From Straminergon stramineum (taxonomy: Eukaryota; Streptophyta; Bryopsida; Hypnales; Calliergonaceae), in NCBI GenBank assembly GCA_963920665.1, contig OY987271.1:18913350-18977349 (forward strand): DNA of 64,000 nucleotides, in the 5' to 3' direction. A program made the position numbers and the translations under genes. The notes beneath the pieces were generated by a model, which worked only from the letters and a program-made list of their open reading frames with translations, searched no databases and was not told where the DNA came from. This document shows positions 49,889 to 61,458 of the stretch, piece after piece (positions within the stretch are counted from its first letter, which is position 1; each line of letters begins with the position of its first letter).

Positions 49889-50778
49889 TTAGGCTACTCC
49901 ATTTTTGCTCCATTTTCGATCGAATGAATTGTAGGTAACAGCTCATGCACCACAGGACCTCAAAATCTAATTTTATATACGTTGAATTTTTTTCTTGGAC
50001 CTTTTCCTCATTGCATATAGGTTGAATTGCGTAAGTGATAAAAAATGGGTGATCATCTTGATAGGTCTTATCCAGCGCTATTTTTTTTGGTGCCTTGGCA
50101 CCAGAATGCACCATCAGAAATAGTCTAGCGAAATGACTATTAAAAAAAGTTTTCAAAAATGAACCCCTCTTCACCACGTTGGCGCTTGAGGTTGACAATA
50201 CGGGGCTAGGTCGGCGCCCATCACACAAGGGTTTAGGGGTTGTATTGCCCACATTACCTCCTCTGGGTGCCCACTCCCCTCGCACCAATCACCACTTCTG
50301 CTCTTGATTTGCTTTGCACGGAAATTGTGTTTCACCATAGTTGTTGAGATTTTGCGTTTATGTTTGAGTGGTGGTCGCCAGCAACACACCTTTGCTCATG
50401 ATATGTTCGCCATTACCGCTGTGTCACTCGTAGGGTTCACCACTTTCGAATTAGGAAGCTACAACTTCACCAGTCTTCGCTTCGTAGGGTGTACACAGGG
50501 GGTGTTTTAATCTCCACTCCTTCACATTTCAATTTTGCTCATTAATTGTCCACCTTCTTGCATTAAGGGTGCAAAAATGGCATTCCCACACCTTCATGCA
50601 CATTGTGTTTGCTGTAGGCAATTTAACATGGCTTTCCATTCAAGTGTTTCTCATGAGCCTCCTCTTCCCTTCAATCTTTGTGCGCTTGCTTCACGTTTGA
50701 TTGTTGTCTACACGTTAGCCATTGCACTTTCAGTGTTTATGTTTGGATTTTTCCTTACTTCACTAATAGTTGTGTGCC

Positions 50779-53700
50779 ATGGAGTCTAGCGACGAGGATT
50801 TGGGGAAAGATTCGGTAGCCAAAACAGTGCGTGTTGCCTCCTTTGTGTTGTTAGCGAAGAAGAAGGCAGAGAAGGCCGCCAAGGAGGCGTTCGATGTTGC
50901 CCGGAGAGAATTGAAATAGAAGGGGAAGGTCATCGAGGATTGCAAGAATGAGACGAGGAAGAAAACTATGCGGTCCTACTTCCAATCTTCTCGTGGTGCT
51001 ACTGGGGGGTAGCCTCTATCACTAGTTTTCAATGGCACTCTCCCTGAGGTGCCTAGCATAGAGGCATATTCCAGCAATGAATATCCTAGCAATGACGAGG
51101 GGGGGCAATTGCTTGCCAACACACGGACTACCTCAGTGTTTGTAGACACAGTATTGACTCTCAGTTCCTCCTCTACTTCACAAGACATCGTCATTCTCAG
51201 CTCCAAATTGCCACTGATTACAATTTCAGGGGACTTCGAGGAACCTTCCAACTCCAAATTGGTAGAAGTGCCCGACGATTCAGAGGGGTCAAGTGATGAT
51301 TCGGACTTCTAATCTCCCCTGTCCAAGAGAGGTGGCACAACTCGGTTCAAGTTTGACAATTCACGAACAAAGGCACAGAGGCACTACGATTGCCACTGTA
51401 AGTTTCAGATAGTTTGGGTTGTGAAGTTACCTTAGGCTAAAGGAATCATGGCCACGGATGGAATGCTTCACATAGTGAAGTGCAAAGTCTATAGTGTTAT
51501 TGACAGGAAGCTATGTGTCATGGCTCCCAAATGGGACACTCTTTTTAAGCATGACGGTGAGCGTATGGCAAAGATAGATTTGCCGCAACATAATGTAAAG
51601 GCAGGGGAACATTACATTGCAACTCAATGCAAGCATTGTCGAAATTTGCGTTTGTACGGAGCAAAGCCCCTGACTACAGTCTTGGAGCACATGAACAATT
51701 GCACGACTTTGGAGGTGAGAAAAAAAAGGGTCTACTTCACAACCCTTTTCCAACTGCTTTGTGATGGTTGTCCGATGCTTGAGTTTGAGTCTCGTATCAC
51801 CTTGTATAAATTTCTGAGCGTTCTGGACATGCCATCAACACATTGGTGTGACACTTCTGGCTGGGTCATGGCCAATTACATATACAAACAAATTGTTGAA
51901 GAAACTAAAAGATTGATTCAGTCTGCAAGATACCTAGTAGTTACTGTAGATGAAATCACTGCGGTGGATAATAGTAGCTTCCTATGTGTGCACGCTTACA
52001 TCGTGCAAGATTGGGTTCATATTCCCCTTTTGATTTCACTGCAACGAGTCGAGTGTTCCCCTAATGAGGAGAACTTGATAGAATTAATAGTAGGAGCAAT
52101 CGTTTCAGGAGGGGGCTTGGATTTTGAGTCAGTAGCCAAGAAATTGTTGAGTTTTGGTGCCGATGGTGCTTCTATGCTTCAGGGGATGTGATCAAGTGTG
52201 ACACACCAGATTAAAGAGAAGCACACCCCTTTCCTCATCAAGGTTCATTGTGTAGCATACCGTTGCAACTTAGCCTTTAAGGCATTGTTGAGTTTGGACA
52301 TTTTGGGGGACATTGAGAAACTCCTGCCCGTTACTTATGGTTACTTTTGTAAAAGTCCGAAAAGGTATTTGGAATTCAAACAGTTGGCAGAGTTGACCCA
52401 AACGAAGGGACTAAAGATGCTTCAAAGCATCCAAACCCATTGCGTCAATTTAATTGAGCCGTTGCGTCGCTTATTGTCTAAGTATCAGACACTCATTTAC
52501 AAAATGATTGTTGATCTCCATGAGAATGTGAAGGCGGAGGTGAGTTTTCTTCAATTCCTTTGTATTGTCTTTTCCTTTCTTATTTGTTGATTTTTCTTTT
52601 TATTGAGACTTGCTACAATTGACCATGTGGCTATTTCTTGGAAGCTTGCGTTTCAGCCACCACAATGTCTTTGATGGTGGTGTTAGGATGATTGCCAATT
52701 GCTTGAACTTATTGTGAGCTTCATAATTTCTTCATCTTTTTGTGTGCAAGCTTGTTTGGAGTTGCTTCTCGACCCTTTCACAATGTTAAGAATGTGTGTT
52801 TTACTGCCGCTCTTGGAGTCTATTGACATACTCGTGAATTTCGCTCAAAAGCGTGATGTGTACATCTGTGATTTTGTGGGTGCTGTCAAAGTTTGCCAAG
52901 CAGATTTGTACCGCATGTATGAAGACAAAGGCACGGCCTATAGCTTTGATAAGTTTTGGAGTTTTAATAATCTCTTGGAGTGCAACCACAAGTAAATTCA
53001 CATTAAGTGGATTACACATTTGAATAGTGACAATTCAGTTGTTTTGGTGTTTGTTTGTCATAGTGAGCAAATTGCCGCTAAACACAAAGGAGGGCCAGTG
53101 GATTGCACAATGTGGGCTAATTTGCTTGCCAGGGTCAAGGCAAAGTACGTGTACTAGTAAGTAGAGTGTATGTTTCAATGACTGATGTTTCTTTTAGTTC
53201 TTTCTTGCTTATATTGAGGTTGTCATCTGCTCATGTGACATTCAAATTCTTTCATTTAGTGAGTTTGATTAGTGTAGGTTTTCTTCCACTCTAACTGTTT
53301 GGTTTATTTCTTGTTTATAGGTGCAACAAAGATGCTAGTCTCAGAACTAGATAGCCGCTTCCCTACTCAACATGTGATGAATGCATTTGGGATCTTATAT
53401 CCTCAATACTAGTGCTAGGTGAACGCTAGAGAGGCATTTGACAAACACTTGCGAATTCTAATGGACATTTACGGCCATGGAAAAATCCTTGGGGAGGGGG
53501 ACAAAAAACTTTTAATCCATCCCATCATTGATCGTGATGCCCTCCTGGTGCAACGCAGTTTGTTCAAAACGTGCATGAAGTCAAATTCTCGGGCAACAAT
53601 GCTCCCTCCTTTTGACGTCAATCCTCTCACCATAATTTGGCGCGTCTCAGATAGCAACAACAATTTGACACAAAATTTTGGTGAGTTTATCAAGCTTGTA

Positions 53701-53925
53701 GAAATAGCAGTCGTACATGTCTTGGGGTTGGTGGAGGATGAGCGGCTATTTTCCAGCTTTGGATTTTTGAAGTCCAAACTTCGCAATAATCTTGAGGAGC
53801 ATCTACAGGTAGTAGTTGGCATGTTTTCTCAACGGATTTTCATGCTTGAGAGTTTCCCGTATCAGAAAGTGTTTGATGAGTGGTTTGTTTCTCGAGGGAG
53901 AAGTAGGTATTTGGCTAGCACATAG
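50779..53925 (+). pseudogene. Decayed hAT-superfamily transposase gene
   Basis: One reading frame runs from ATG 50779 to a GTGAGT donor at 52539/52540 (587 codons), broken by TAG 50917, TAG 51010, TAA 51310, TAG 51433 and TGA 52189. Further exons continue at about 52750-52990, 53060-53155 and 53320-53925, the last with TAG near 53410 and 53416. Visible parts: a BED-type zinc finger (Cys284, Cys287, His304, Cys308 in the first frame); the first acidic site in VVTVDEITAVDN; the FGADGASMLQG motif followed by HCVAYRCNLAFKAL; a late YPQY motif; and the C-terminal dimerisation region (VEDERLFSSFGFLKSKLRNN). This is the hAT domain order, closest in feel to the BED-finger hAT proteins domesticated in animals and common as plant repeats. 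The exact splice joins after exon 1 are unresolved. Not a functional gene. Confidence 0.88.
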
Positions 53926-53929
53926 TTTG

Positions 53930-55990
53930 TGGTTTATATTTGAAAAGTGTAGCATTGATGTAGCTGATCCCAGAGCAGTACGTGGAGGTAGTTCGGTAGG
54001 TTTAGGGTGCAACATACAACACTTTCGGTGAGAGTTATCTTGCCACGAAATGCCATTTTGTATTGTGCTTAAAGACTTATGGTATAAGTCTTTTTTTATT
54101 TCAAATGTTTAGGGTAGCACTTTTGAAGTGCATGACCTTCGCATCTACAGGTGTGTAATACAATTCAAGTTCCTTTAATACCTCATTTGATTTATAATGT
54201 CGTTGTTTGTGAACTTATGTGCAAGTTATCTGGTGATTTCATTTGCTTCGTTAGAATTTTGCTTGTTTTAGAAGTTAAGGGCTGATGTGCATTGTATCCC
54301 AATAAGCCTTTTATTCATGCACTGTGAAATTAGTTTCTTTTTGAACTTAGTGAGGCCTTTTTGATTTGCAGGTGTATTTGTAACTTCGAAATACCATTGT
54401 CATTGTATGTTCCAGGACAACCTATTTCTATGTCACCTTCAACTACTTTAAATGTTTAAGTTTTGTATGTTGAACTTGGAGAACATCTTTCTCACTTGAG
54501 CATTGGAGGAGTTTTGGGGTGGGTGCAGGTCATTGTGCAACATATGATTGTTTGGTACAAGTAGTTTCTTTCCCTTCCTAACGTCAGTGTTTGCCATTTG
54601 TGCTTCTCTAGATCGTCCACCAACATGGCAAAGTGGTTGTCACTTTATAGTGAGTTTGCTTAATCTAAGTAAGAATTGCATTGAGGCACCTCAATGCCAA
54701 AAAAAACTGGGTGTTGGAAAAAAATATGGTGTTCAAAGAAGATGTGTTGTTCATTGCCTTTATTTGTTCTTTTACTTTGCCATCAGAGTTTTTTGTGGGT
54801 TGGATGCAAGTCTAGTTAAATGCAAGAAGTACAAATGCCACAAGATACATGTATTTTTGAAAACATAGTTGCACCCCCCCTGTGAAATTGTTGCACCCAA
54901 GAAGGAATAAAAAATCGCCTAATGCAAAGCACTCTTTTTTCTTTGATATCGCCAACTTACTTGCACATGTGTTCAAAAATTCGCCCAAAATTTGATTGCT
55001 GTAAGTGTGATGTCGACCCCTAAAAATAATGGACAACCCTAAATTCGCCAAATTCTTCTCCAAGGAATTCCTGGGGTTGCCATGAAATAACTGCCGCTCA
55101 GTTTAGGAAGTCGCCACTTCAACTTCCAGCACACAAATCATGTCGCCTTTTCATCCATCTGTATAAACTGAAAGATAAAAAGCCCTGGTCTTATCTCCAC
55201 CCCACCCCCACCCCAACTATAATAACCACCACGGATTCTAAATTAACATTCAAAGCCAGAAGAATGCTGCAGAATTAGAATGTTTCGTACACTTAAACTT
55301 AAAAGATAGACTGTTCAGTGTGTCTGTCATCGTGCAGCGGCCAGAGGGGGCGGTAAGTTATTACCCTACCTCACTGACTTGCAAAATTATACTGGTAGTC
55401 CATTTTATCTTGTGTCGACTCAGAGTCAGTCTGTTCCGGGTTTATTTTTAGGGAGCAGAAATGGCCAGCCAAGTCAAGAAAATGATCATAATTTAGTGAG
55501 GTGCACAATCGATCAATTTACACGTTTCTGAAAATTTTCAAAAAAAAACTCCATCAGCAATTGAACATTACTCATTTTAAAAAATTTATTGAGCTATTTT
55601 CCATCCATAATTGAAGTTGGAGCACCTTTTCAATGGCTCCTGGGTTCAAGTCACTCAGCGGCAAGCCAATGTTCAGATTATCTTGTACTAAAGAAATGAA
55701 AAGTGAGGATTCTGTTGGATTCTTACGTACTGGCTCATGAGTATTATGTTAGGAAGGGGAGGATGGTTTTCAAATCACGTTGGATCCACCCAAATCCGCT
55801 CCTTGCTTGTTGGAACTCTTTTCAGCAGTATGAATGCCTGGTTCATGGAATACTTAATTGACACGTCACTCTTCAGCTCTTAAAAAAAATTGAAATAATA
55901 ATTATAAAACAAAACTAAAAAATGGGTATCTCTCATCTGCAGGGTTTAGAGGAGTTCAGAAATAATCTCATCCGTCCCTGTCTGATTTTT
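53930..55990. other. 3' flank of the hAT pseudogene, no other gene seen
   Basis: Includes the probable 3' UTR of the transposase gene. ORFs at 54548-54868 plus and 54812-55063 minus have no domain. TTGCACCCCCCCTG near 54871-54884 could be a hAT terminus, but no matching left end with an 8-bp duplication was found. Confidence 0.4.
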
Positions 55991-55999
55991 CTAAGTGAA

Positions 56000-56567
56000 C
56001 CCCTAAACGACGAGGCACATTTGGGGCACAAATTGTGAAAAACTGCCACTTCTTAGGACAGTAAGAAAAAAATGAAAAAAAAGAAGTTTTTTTTCAAAAT
56101 TCAACCGTACAAATTTGTACTAGACTACTATGGGAATATGTGGAAAAAAATTCAGAAACTTTGACTGCATGGATTGAAAGATTATAACATTCGAAGTTAG
56201 AAGAAAAAGGGTTCTTTTTACCTTGCCTAACAAGGCTAGTAGACTTTAACTCTTGTGAAAGTGAGATTTTTACACTATGCATGGTTATTTTTTTTTTGAC
56301 ATTTGTATCTTACATCATGTAAGTTACATACCTGTAAAATTTTAGAAGTAAAAGAGGAGTTTTGCAAAAGCTGCCCGATAAAAAGAAAATTTGAGGCAAC
56401 ATAATTTTTGATGTGGGCACCCAATCGGAAAAAAGATTATATTCCCACTTAGGGGGTACATGTTTACACCTTGTGTCAAAATTTTGTGAACATCCAACCA
56501 AAATTGACTTCATAGGAACCTACCCGGATTTTGATTGTCCATTCAACGACCAATTGTCCTTTAGGGG
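56000..56567 (-). mobile_element. P3-family element, copy 2, with TGAA duplication
   Basis: Ends CCCCTAAACGACGAGGCAC and, reverse-complemented, CCCCTAAAGGACAATTGG, with TGAA at 55996-55999 and 56568-56571. Opposite orientation to the copy at 45569. ORFs inside are spurious. Confidence 0.75.
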
Positions 56568-56613
56568 TGAAGAATCCCCCAGAGAATGGGCCCCCACCAT
56601 GGGACCGCTATTA

Positions 56614-56916
56614 GGGCCTCCATACATGTATCGTTCATCAAGGAAACATTACAGGGAGTGCTACAAGTGAAAACAAGAATTGCACTTTCATGTGGACCCG
56701 GTGGATGGGAGAGGGATACACTAAGAAATCCACATGTATGGGATTCCCTCAAGATTGTTTAGTTTCCACCAATGGGGTTCTCCACCAAGATTGGTGAAAC
56801 TTCATCTCCTCCTTTCCCGCTTGTCCACCCCTGCTAGACAATCGGTTGAGCCTATCTCATCTTATTGCTTGAATTAGGCAGAAAGTTGCCCATTGGGCCA
56901 ACATGTATGGTGGCCC
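56614..56916. mobile_element. PIF/Harbinger-like MITE, family H4 (copy 1)
   Basis: Ends GGGCCTCCATACATGT and, reverse-complemented, GGGCCACCATACATGT, with TTA at 56611-56613 and 56917-56919. A full second copy is at 63030-63341. 303 bp, noncoding. It begins about 40 bp after the P3 element ends. Confidence 0.85.
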
Positions 56917-57451
56917 TTAGTCTTCCCAATTTTCCTTTGTTGCTGTCTTAATGAAAAGGTATTAAAGGTGCTAAAGAATCAAACTAGGAAGCAATATTGT
57001 TGAAGCTTGATTTCCAAAAGGCTTAGAACATCACCACTTGTCTTGCAAAATGCCGGGTGATTTGACTTACAAAATGCGGGGCCATCCACTTTGCAAGCTT
57101 AGCTGATATGCTCCACCCAACCCGTATCTTAACCTGTTAACAAGCTAAGCTTGAGTGAACTCAGAGGTAATTAAGAAACAAGAAGGTATCGGTACTTGCA
57201 CTTCCTTTTTTCAGAAATTTACTCTATAAATTTGTTAGTGTATTTCGAGACACAGCAATAACATGTTAGATTTGTCAAACCTTGAACTGTGCAAATTTGC
57301 CTAAATTTGTCATACCTCATCTTCAATAACTACAATTACTGCAATATAAAAATCTAAGGGCATCTACAATGCATACTTGGCATACAAGCCCTATAACGGC
57401 AAATGGCAGGCCATTCCACGAGGCACACAAAGTTTTGGCATTAAAAGAGAT

Positions 57452-57762
57452 TTGAGGGCATGAAGAGGCCATGAGTTATTTTGAGTTCCCAAGGTATAGG
57501 AACTCACCACAACAACAATATGACATGGCACAAACACTGCCATATCAGAATAATTATTTTTAATTATTTTTTTAGAAAAAATGGATTTCTTTAATTCAGT
57601 TTTAAGTTTATCAATACTTTTGGAAATTTTGGAAATAAATTATTTTTATTTTTATTTTCTAAAAATTTAAAAATTCAGCCCACTATGGGTTGGTTCCCAA
57701 TTACTGATAATACAAAGAACAATGCAAGGAACAACCTTGAAATGGGCTCTTGAAGCCCTCAA
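57452..57762. mobile_element. Miniature inverted-repeat element, family M1 (copy 2)
   Basis: Ends TTGAGGGC and GCCCTCAA as in the copy at 2523-2819, with colinear internal matches (AATTCAGCCCA(C/T)TAT, AACAATGCAAGGAA). The 56920-57450 stretch before it holds no gene that I can see. Confidence 0.7.
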
Positions 57763-58185
57763 TTCTCCTATAATGACTTTCAATTTTCTTTTTGGAAAAA
57801 TTGACCCAATGCAAAGCCAAAAATCCAAACATCAAATGGATTTTTCCATATTATAGAAAGAGAGGAAGAAAAAAATCTACATTAAAAAAAAGTTCATGGA
57901 AACAAGGGAAGGTTGAACTGATTAGAACACATACCAATGTTTGAAAAGTATTGACAATATTGACTATTCCTAAAAGGGCCAACTCGCAAGCCCTTCACAT
58001 TTTGCAAATTAGCTAGTCCCGGGTGGTCGCATACTAAGGCCATGGAATTGGAGGCCTCCAAAACAATTGCATTGGAGTGCAATTTAATTACAAATAATTC
58101 TTCACTCGGCTTAGTGACAATATTGTTCATGTTGCAAGGAGCATTCTAGATGCTATAATAGGAATAACATATCACTTTTGTACTA

Positions 58186-58409
58186 GAGAGTTGCTATTAT
58201 GTGAGCCAAGAAGCACGAGCCTATGAGCCTAGAAGACTATACACCTATGTTATAAGTATTTATATAATAGAAACCTTCCATGATTACAGTGTAGTTATGT
58301 TATAAATACCTATATTATAAGTACCTTCTATGGTTATAGTATATCCACTTATACATATGTTCAAGGCTCACATGCTCACATTTTTATGCTCACACACTAG
58401 CACCATTGC
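58186..58409. mobile_element. Mutator-like MITE, family M2 (copy 2)
   Basis: Bounded by a perfect 10-bp direct repeat TTTTGTACTA (58176-58185 and 58410-58419). Ends GAGAGTTGCTATTATGTGAG and, reverse-complemented, GCAATGGTGCTAGTGTGTGA. Aligns with 13886-14135 throughout, including the TA-rich palindromic middle. The perfect duplication suggests it is younger than copy 1. Confidence 0.85.
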
Positions 58410-59050
58410 TTTTGTACTATAGAGACATTGAATTATGGAATATCTTTCTCCCAATTAGGAAGAGAAAGTTTTGTTTCCAACAAAATCTGAAGACATTAGA
58501 TAAGTACCTCCTACACTTGGTACTTAGGGTAAATTTGCTTGAAATTTGGAAAAACCAGAAGGTGCAGGATTAGTGTTACTTTGAAGTCAGGTTCGTAAGA
58601 AAACTACACTGATGTAATATTAGGGATACGGGAGTCGTTTATGAAGGTGTTGAGCTTTGCCAACAGCAATGGAAATTTCAACAGCAGTTCCAGAACATAA
58701 ACATGCACAATGGAAATAGACTGAAATTTTTACCGAGTGAAAGTGCCACAAGAGATGAAATTTGGGGAATCCAGAAAAAATATTGCAGGAGGAATTGAGG
58801 GAAAGTTAAATCTTCTTTGTCTTGTTGTATTTGCAAGACGTTTGCAAGCCCTGTTGGTGGCATGCAAACACACCTTGTTTTGCAAACTGCCTATTCATTT
58901 ACGAGCCCGTTGTTAAACAAGTCATCTAAAATGCAAACTTGGTGGGACAGTTTCACAACTCGTTTTGAAAAAGTCATCTATTATGCGAGATGGACATAGA
59001 TGCTCTTATGACACAATATATCTCCCTTTCCTATTCAAAGCGATGTAGAC
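58410..59050. other. Intergenic, no gene seen
   Basis: Two 60-codon ORFs on opposite strands overlap and have no domain. Nothing else supported. Confidence 0.45.
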
Positions 59051-59053
59051 TAT

Positions 59054-59804
59054 GGGTAATTGTAAGAAACACTTGTCCTATTTCTTGTCCCTTTGCCCTT
59101 GGATGGGTGGTTTTTTGCTCATAACTTTGCATTGTTTGTTTATTTGGTGTTAAATTTGGAATGAAGGTACACACAATAGTTGCAAAATTTTTGTAATTTT
59201 ATCAATTTTTTTCAAATTAGTTTACTATTTTTTACCTACCCTCAATTGGGTGTCTACCTTAGCCATTGGGAGGGGGGGTGTCAGGGGTAGGGTTAGTCCT
59301 ATTTTTGACCCCAAAATGTGAATTTGAAGCTACAAATTCAACACATTGGAGGTCTATTAACATCACAAGGATTGAAAATGAGTTTTTATGAAAATAGCAA
59401 CATGTCAGTTACACACATGGGATCAAAGTGACCTTCCTTTCTGCAAAGGCTATGAAGAGAGAAAAAATTTCCTACATGAATTCTTTGGTGCAATGAGAGA
59501 ACAATCTACCCAAAAGGATTTTTCAATGTGTTTATTTAATTACTAAAAATGAAAAGGTCCATGGATTCCTTTTCTATTATTTTTTACTTTTAGTGAATTT
59601 TATAGTATTTTGTAGTAGTCTACAATACTGCATAGTACGTATAGAATCAACAATTTAGATTTGTAGGTGCCTTGAATCGATGGTTTAGATTTGCAAGGGC
59701 ATTGTTGATACATAGTGTTGGTAGTACTACATAGTATTGTGAGTTCCATGGTCTAAAACTTCTTTTTTGAGCCAAAATCAGAAAGTGTTTCTTGCAATCA
59801 TCCC
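59054..59804 (-). mobile_element. Terminal-inverted-repeat element, family M3 (short copy)
   Basis: Left end GGGTAATTGTAAGAAACACT; right end, reverse-complemented, GGGATGATTGCAAGAAACACT-like, flanked by TAT on both sides (59051-59053, 59805-59807). In reverse orientation it matches 46369-47907 but lacks about half of it. Confidence 0.75.
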
Positions 59805-60633
59805 TATGGGAATCCCTCCGACTTTCATGGAGCTAATATAGATTTTGTTCATAGATGCTAAGGCTTCAGTGTGTATCAACAAAGTGGATATTTTCTCCTT
59901 TCTAGTCTACCTTTGAGTTATGTAGGGTTTCTCACTTCGGGTTAGTTCTTACAACCTTAGATAATAGTTGCCATAGTAACTTAAGCAGCCTCTTGAAATG
60001 TTACAAATTTCTTTTCTTACACAAATGGAATTGGAATCAATTATACTATGAGGTGGAGTAGTGAACAATGTTGGGAGTGTTCATAGTGAAGGAGGGGTTA
60101 TGTAACATATCTATCACTTTAGAGCACAATATATTAAGCACACACTCGATATGTAAGTGTTAATGGCCCAAAGTGACGATTTGGGGGGTACCACCTTAAA
60201 CTGACTTGCAGATCTTTCAACCACTCTTGAAGTGGTTTCTATTTGCTCTTTGACTTTGGAGCTGACGACACTTGGTCTCAGTCTTTGTGGATTCCAATTG
60301 GTTTTGCAAATCGACTGGTGCACTCACGTCCAACTCCGTGAGTCATGAAATGCTCGCTCGCAGGAATGGAATGGACTGATCAGTTTTCCTTCCAAAATTT
60401 AAAAAAAAATAATCAATTACTCTTGTGCTTTCCTCTCTACGCAGAGAATAATAAACTTGACCTTCGGGAAGTTAACTTAACCCTGGAACAATGCGGGGTG
60501 CTCTTGGTTCTTGCTATAAGCTTTACGTTAATTGAATCTCTGTACTTCTGAAAAAGAAAGGGCTTCAATGTGGACTGATTCATGCCTAAGAGCAGCTCCA
60601 CCGTACACTAAAGCACATGCACAACTGGAACTA

Positions 60634-61059
60634 AGGTAGACCAGCCCATTTCTGCCAGCTTCCTATAACCGTCATCCTATTTTTGGCCCCATCTCCACCA
60701 CAAAACTCACCCAAATCCATTTACTTTTCTAAGAATTTTAGTGCATTAATTCCAACTTGAATTACATGTCAGTCCTTGATTGGTGGATACTCATGTGCTA
60801 AACTGCTAATAGGTACATGGAATGCTGGTTATAGACATAGGATAGGACATTTATGACTCTAGTCCGGTGGCAATTTTGTAATTTCATGGCAAACCACTTT
60901 AGAAGTTCATAGAAATTACAATTTTAATCGGAAAATTATAATTCCACTTGGGTTTGATTTGTAAAACATGCGCACACATTTGTAAAATATGTGCCCTTCC
61001 TGGAGTTGGTCCTAATATATTCAGATTGCAAATCAAGGTGGTAATAGGTTGGTCTACCT
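60634..61059. mobile_element. TA-flanked MITE nested in the H2 element
   Basis: Perfect 10-base ends AGGTAGACCA / TGGTCTACCT bounded by TA (60632-60633 and 61060-61061), as in Stowaway/Tc1-mariner MITEs. The H2 copy at 48343 lacks it, which gives the empty site. 426 bp; longer than classic Stowaway elements and without their CTCCCTCC terminus, so the superfamily is tentative. Confidence 0.7.
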
Positions 61060-61187
61060 TATTGCATGAAGGCAACACTTTAGACCTCAATTACATCATT
61101 GCAAAAGGGTTTCTGAATTTCTTGGGCAACACTACAAGGCTCCATCTGCACCATTTTCAAGGTCTTTTAAGACCATGCAAGAGCTCA

Positions 61188-61458
61188 CAGTAGGACATTA
61201 AATCCTCCATTCGAATTGGGCCCCACAAGGACATTTTGTGTTTTATCCATGGGTAAAAGTAAAAATTTTCCCCTATTTTGAGCCATATCGAAGGTATGTT
61301 TCAAACCTCTCAAAGCTAATTTGGGGTCTCTAATTGCAAATAAGAATTCGAAATTTGCAAAAAACATAATGTGCAAAAAATGAAAAATTCCTACGTTTTT
61401 CCCATGGTAAATCTACCCCTGTGGGGCCCAGTTTGAATAGAGGATTTAACATCCTCCA
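61188..61458. mobile_element. hAT-like MITE nested in the H2 element
   Basis: Ends built on TTAAATCCTC and GGGCCCCACA repeats about 40 bases long in inverted orientation (61188-61230 and 61418-61458). The flanks are AGAGCTCA and CAAGCTCA (6 of 8). The other H2 copy reads AGAGCTCATGCAAC without it. Part of the interior resembles the M4 element (48991-49227). Confidence 0.6.

Noticed and set aside
52189..53418. In-frame stops in the hAT gene as stop-codon readthrough or U-to-C RNA editing
   Set aside because: All stops could formally be reversed by U-to-C editing, known in organelles of some seedless plants, but this is a nuclear transposon and decay by cytosine deamination is the simpler explanation.
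50495..54884. hAT element ends at CAGGGGGTG (about 50497) and TTGCACCCCCCCTG (about 54884)
   Set aside because: The ends share only about nine bases and the 8-bp flanks (GGTGTACA, TGAAATTG) do not match, so the element boundary is not supported.
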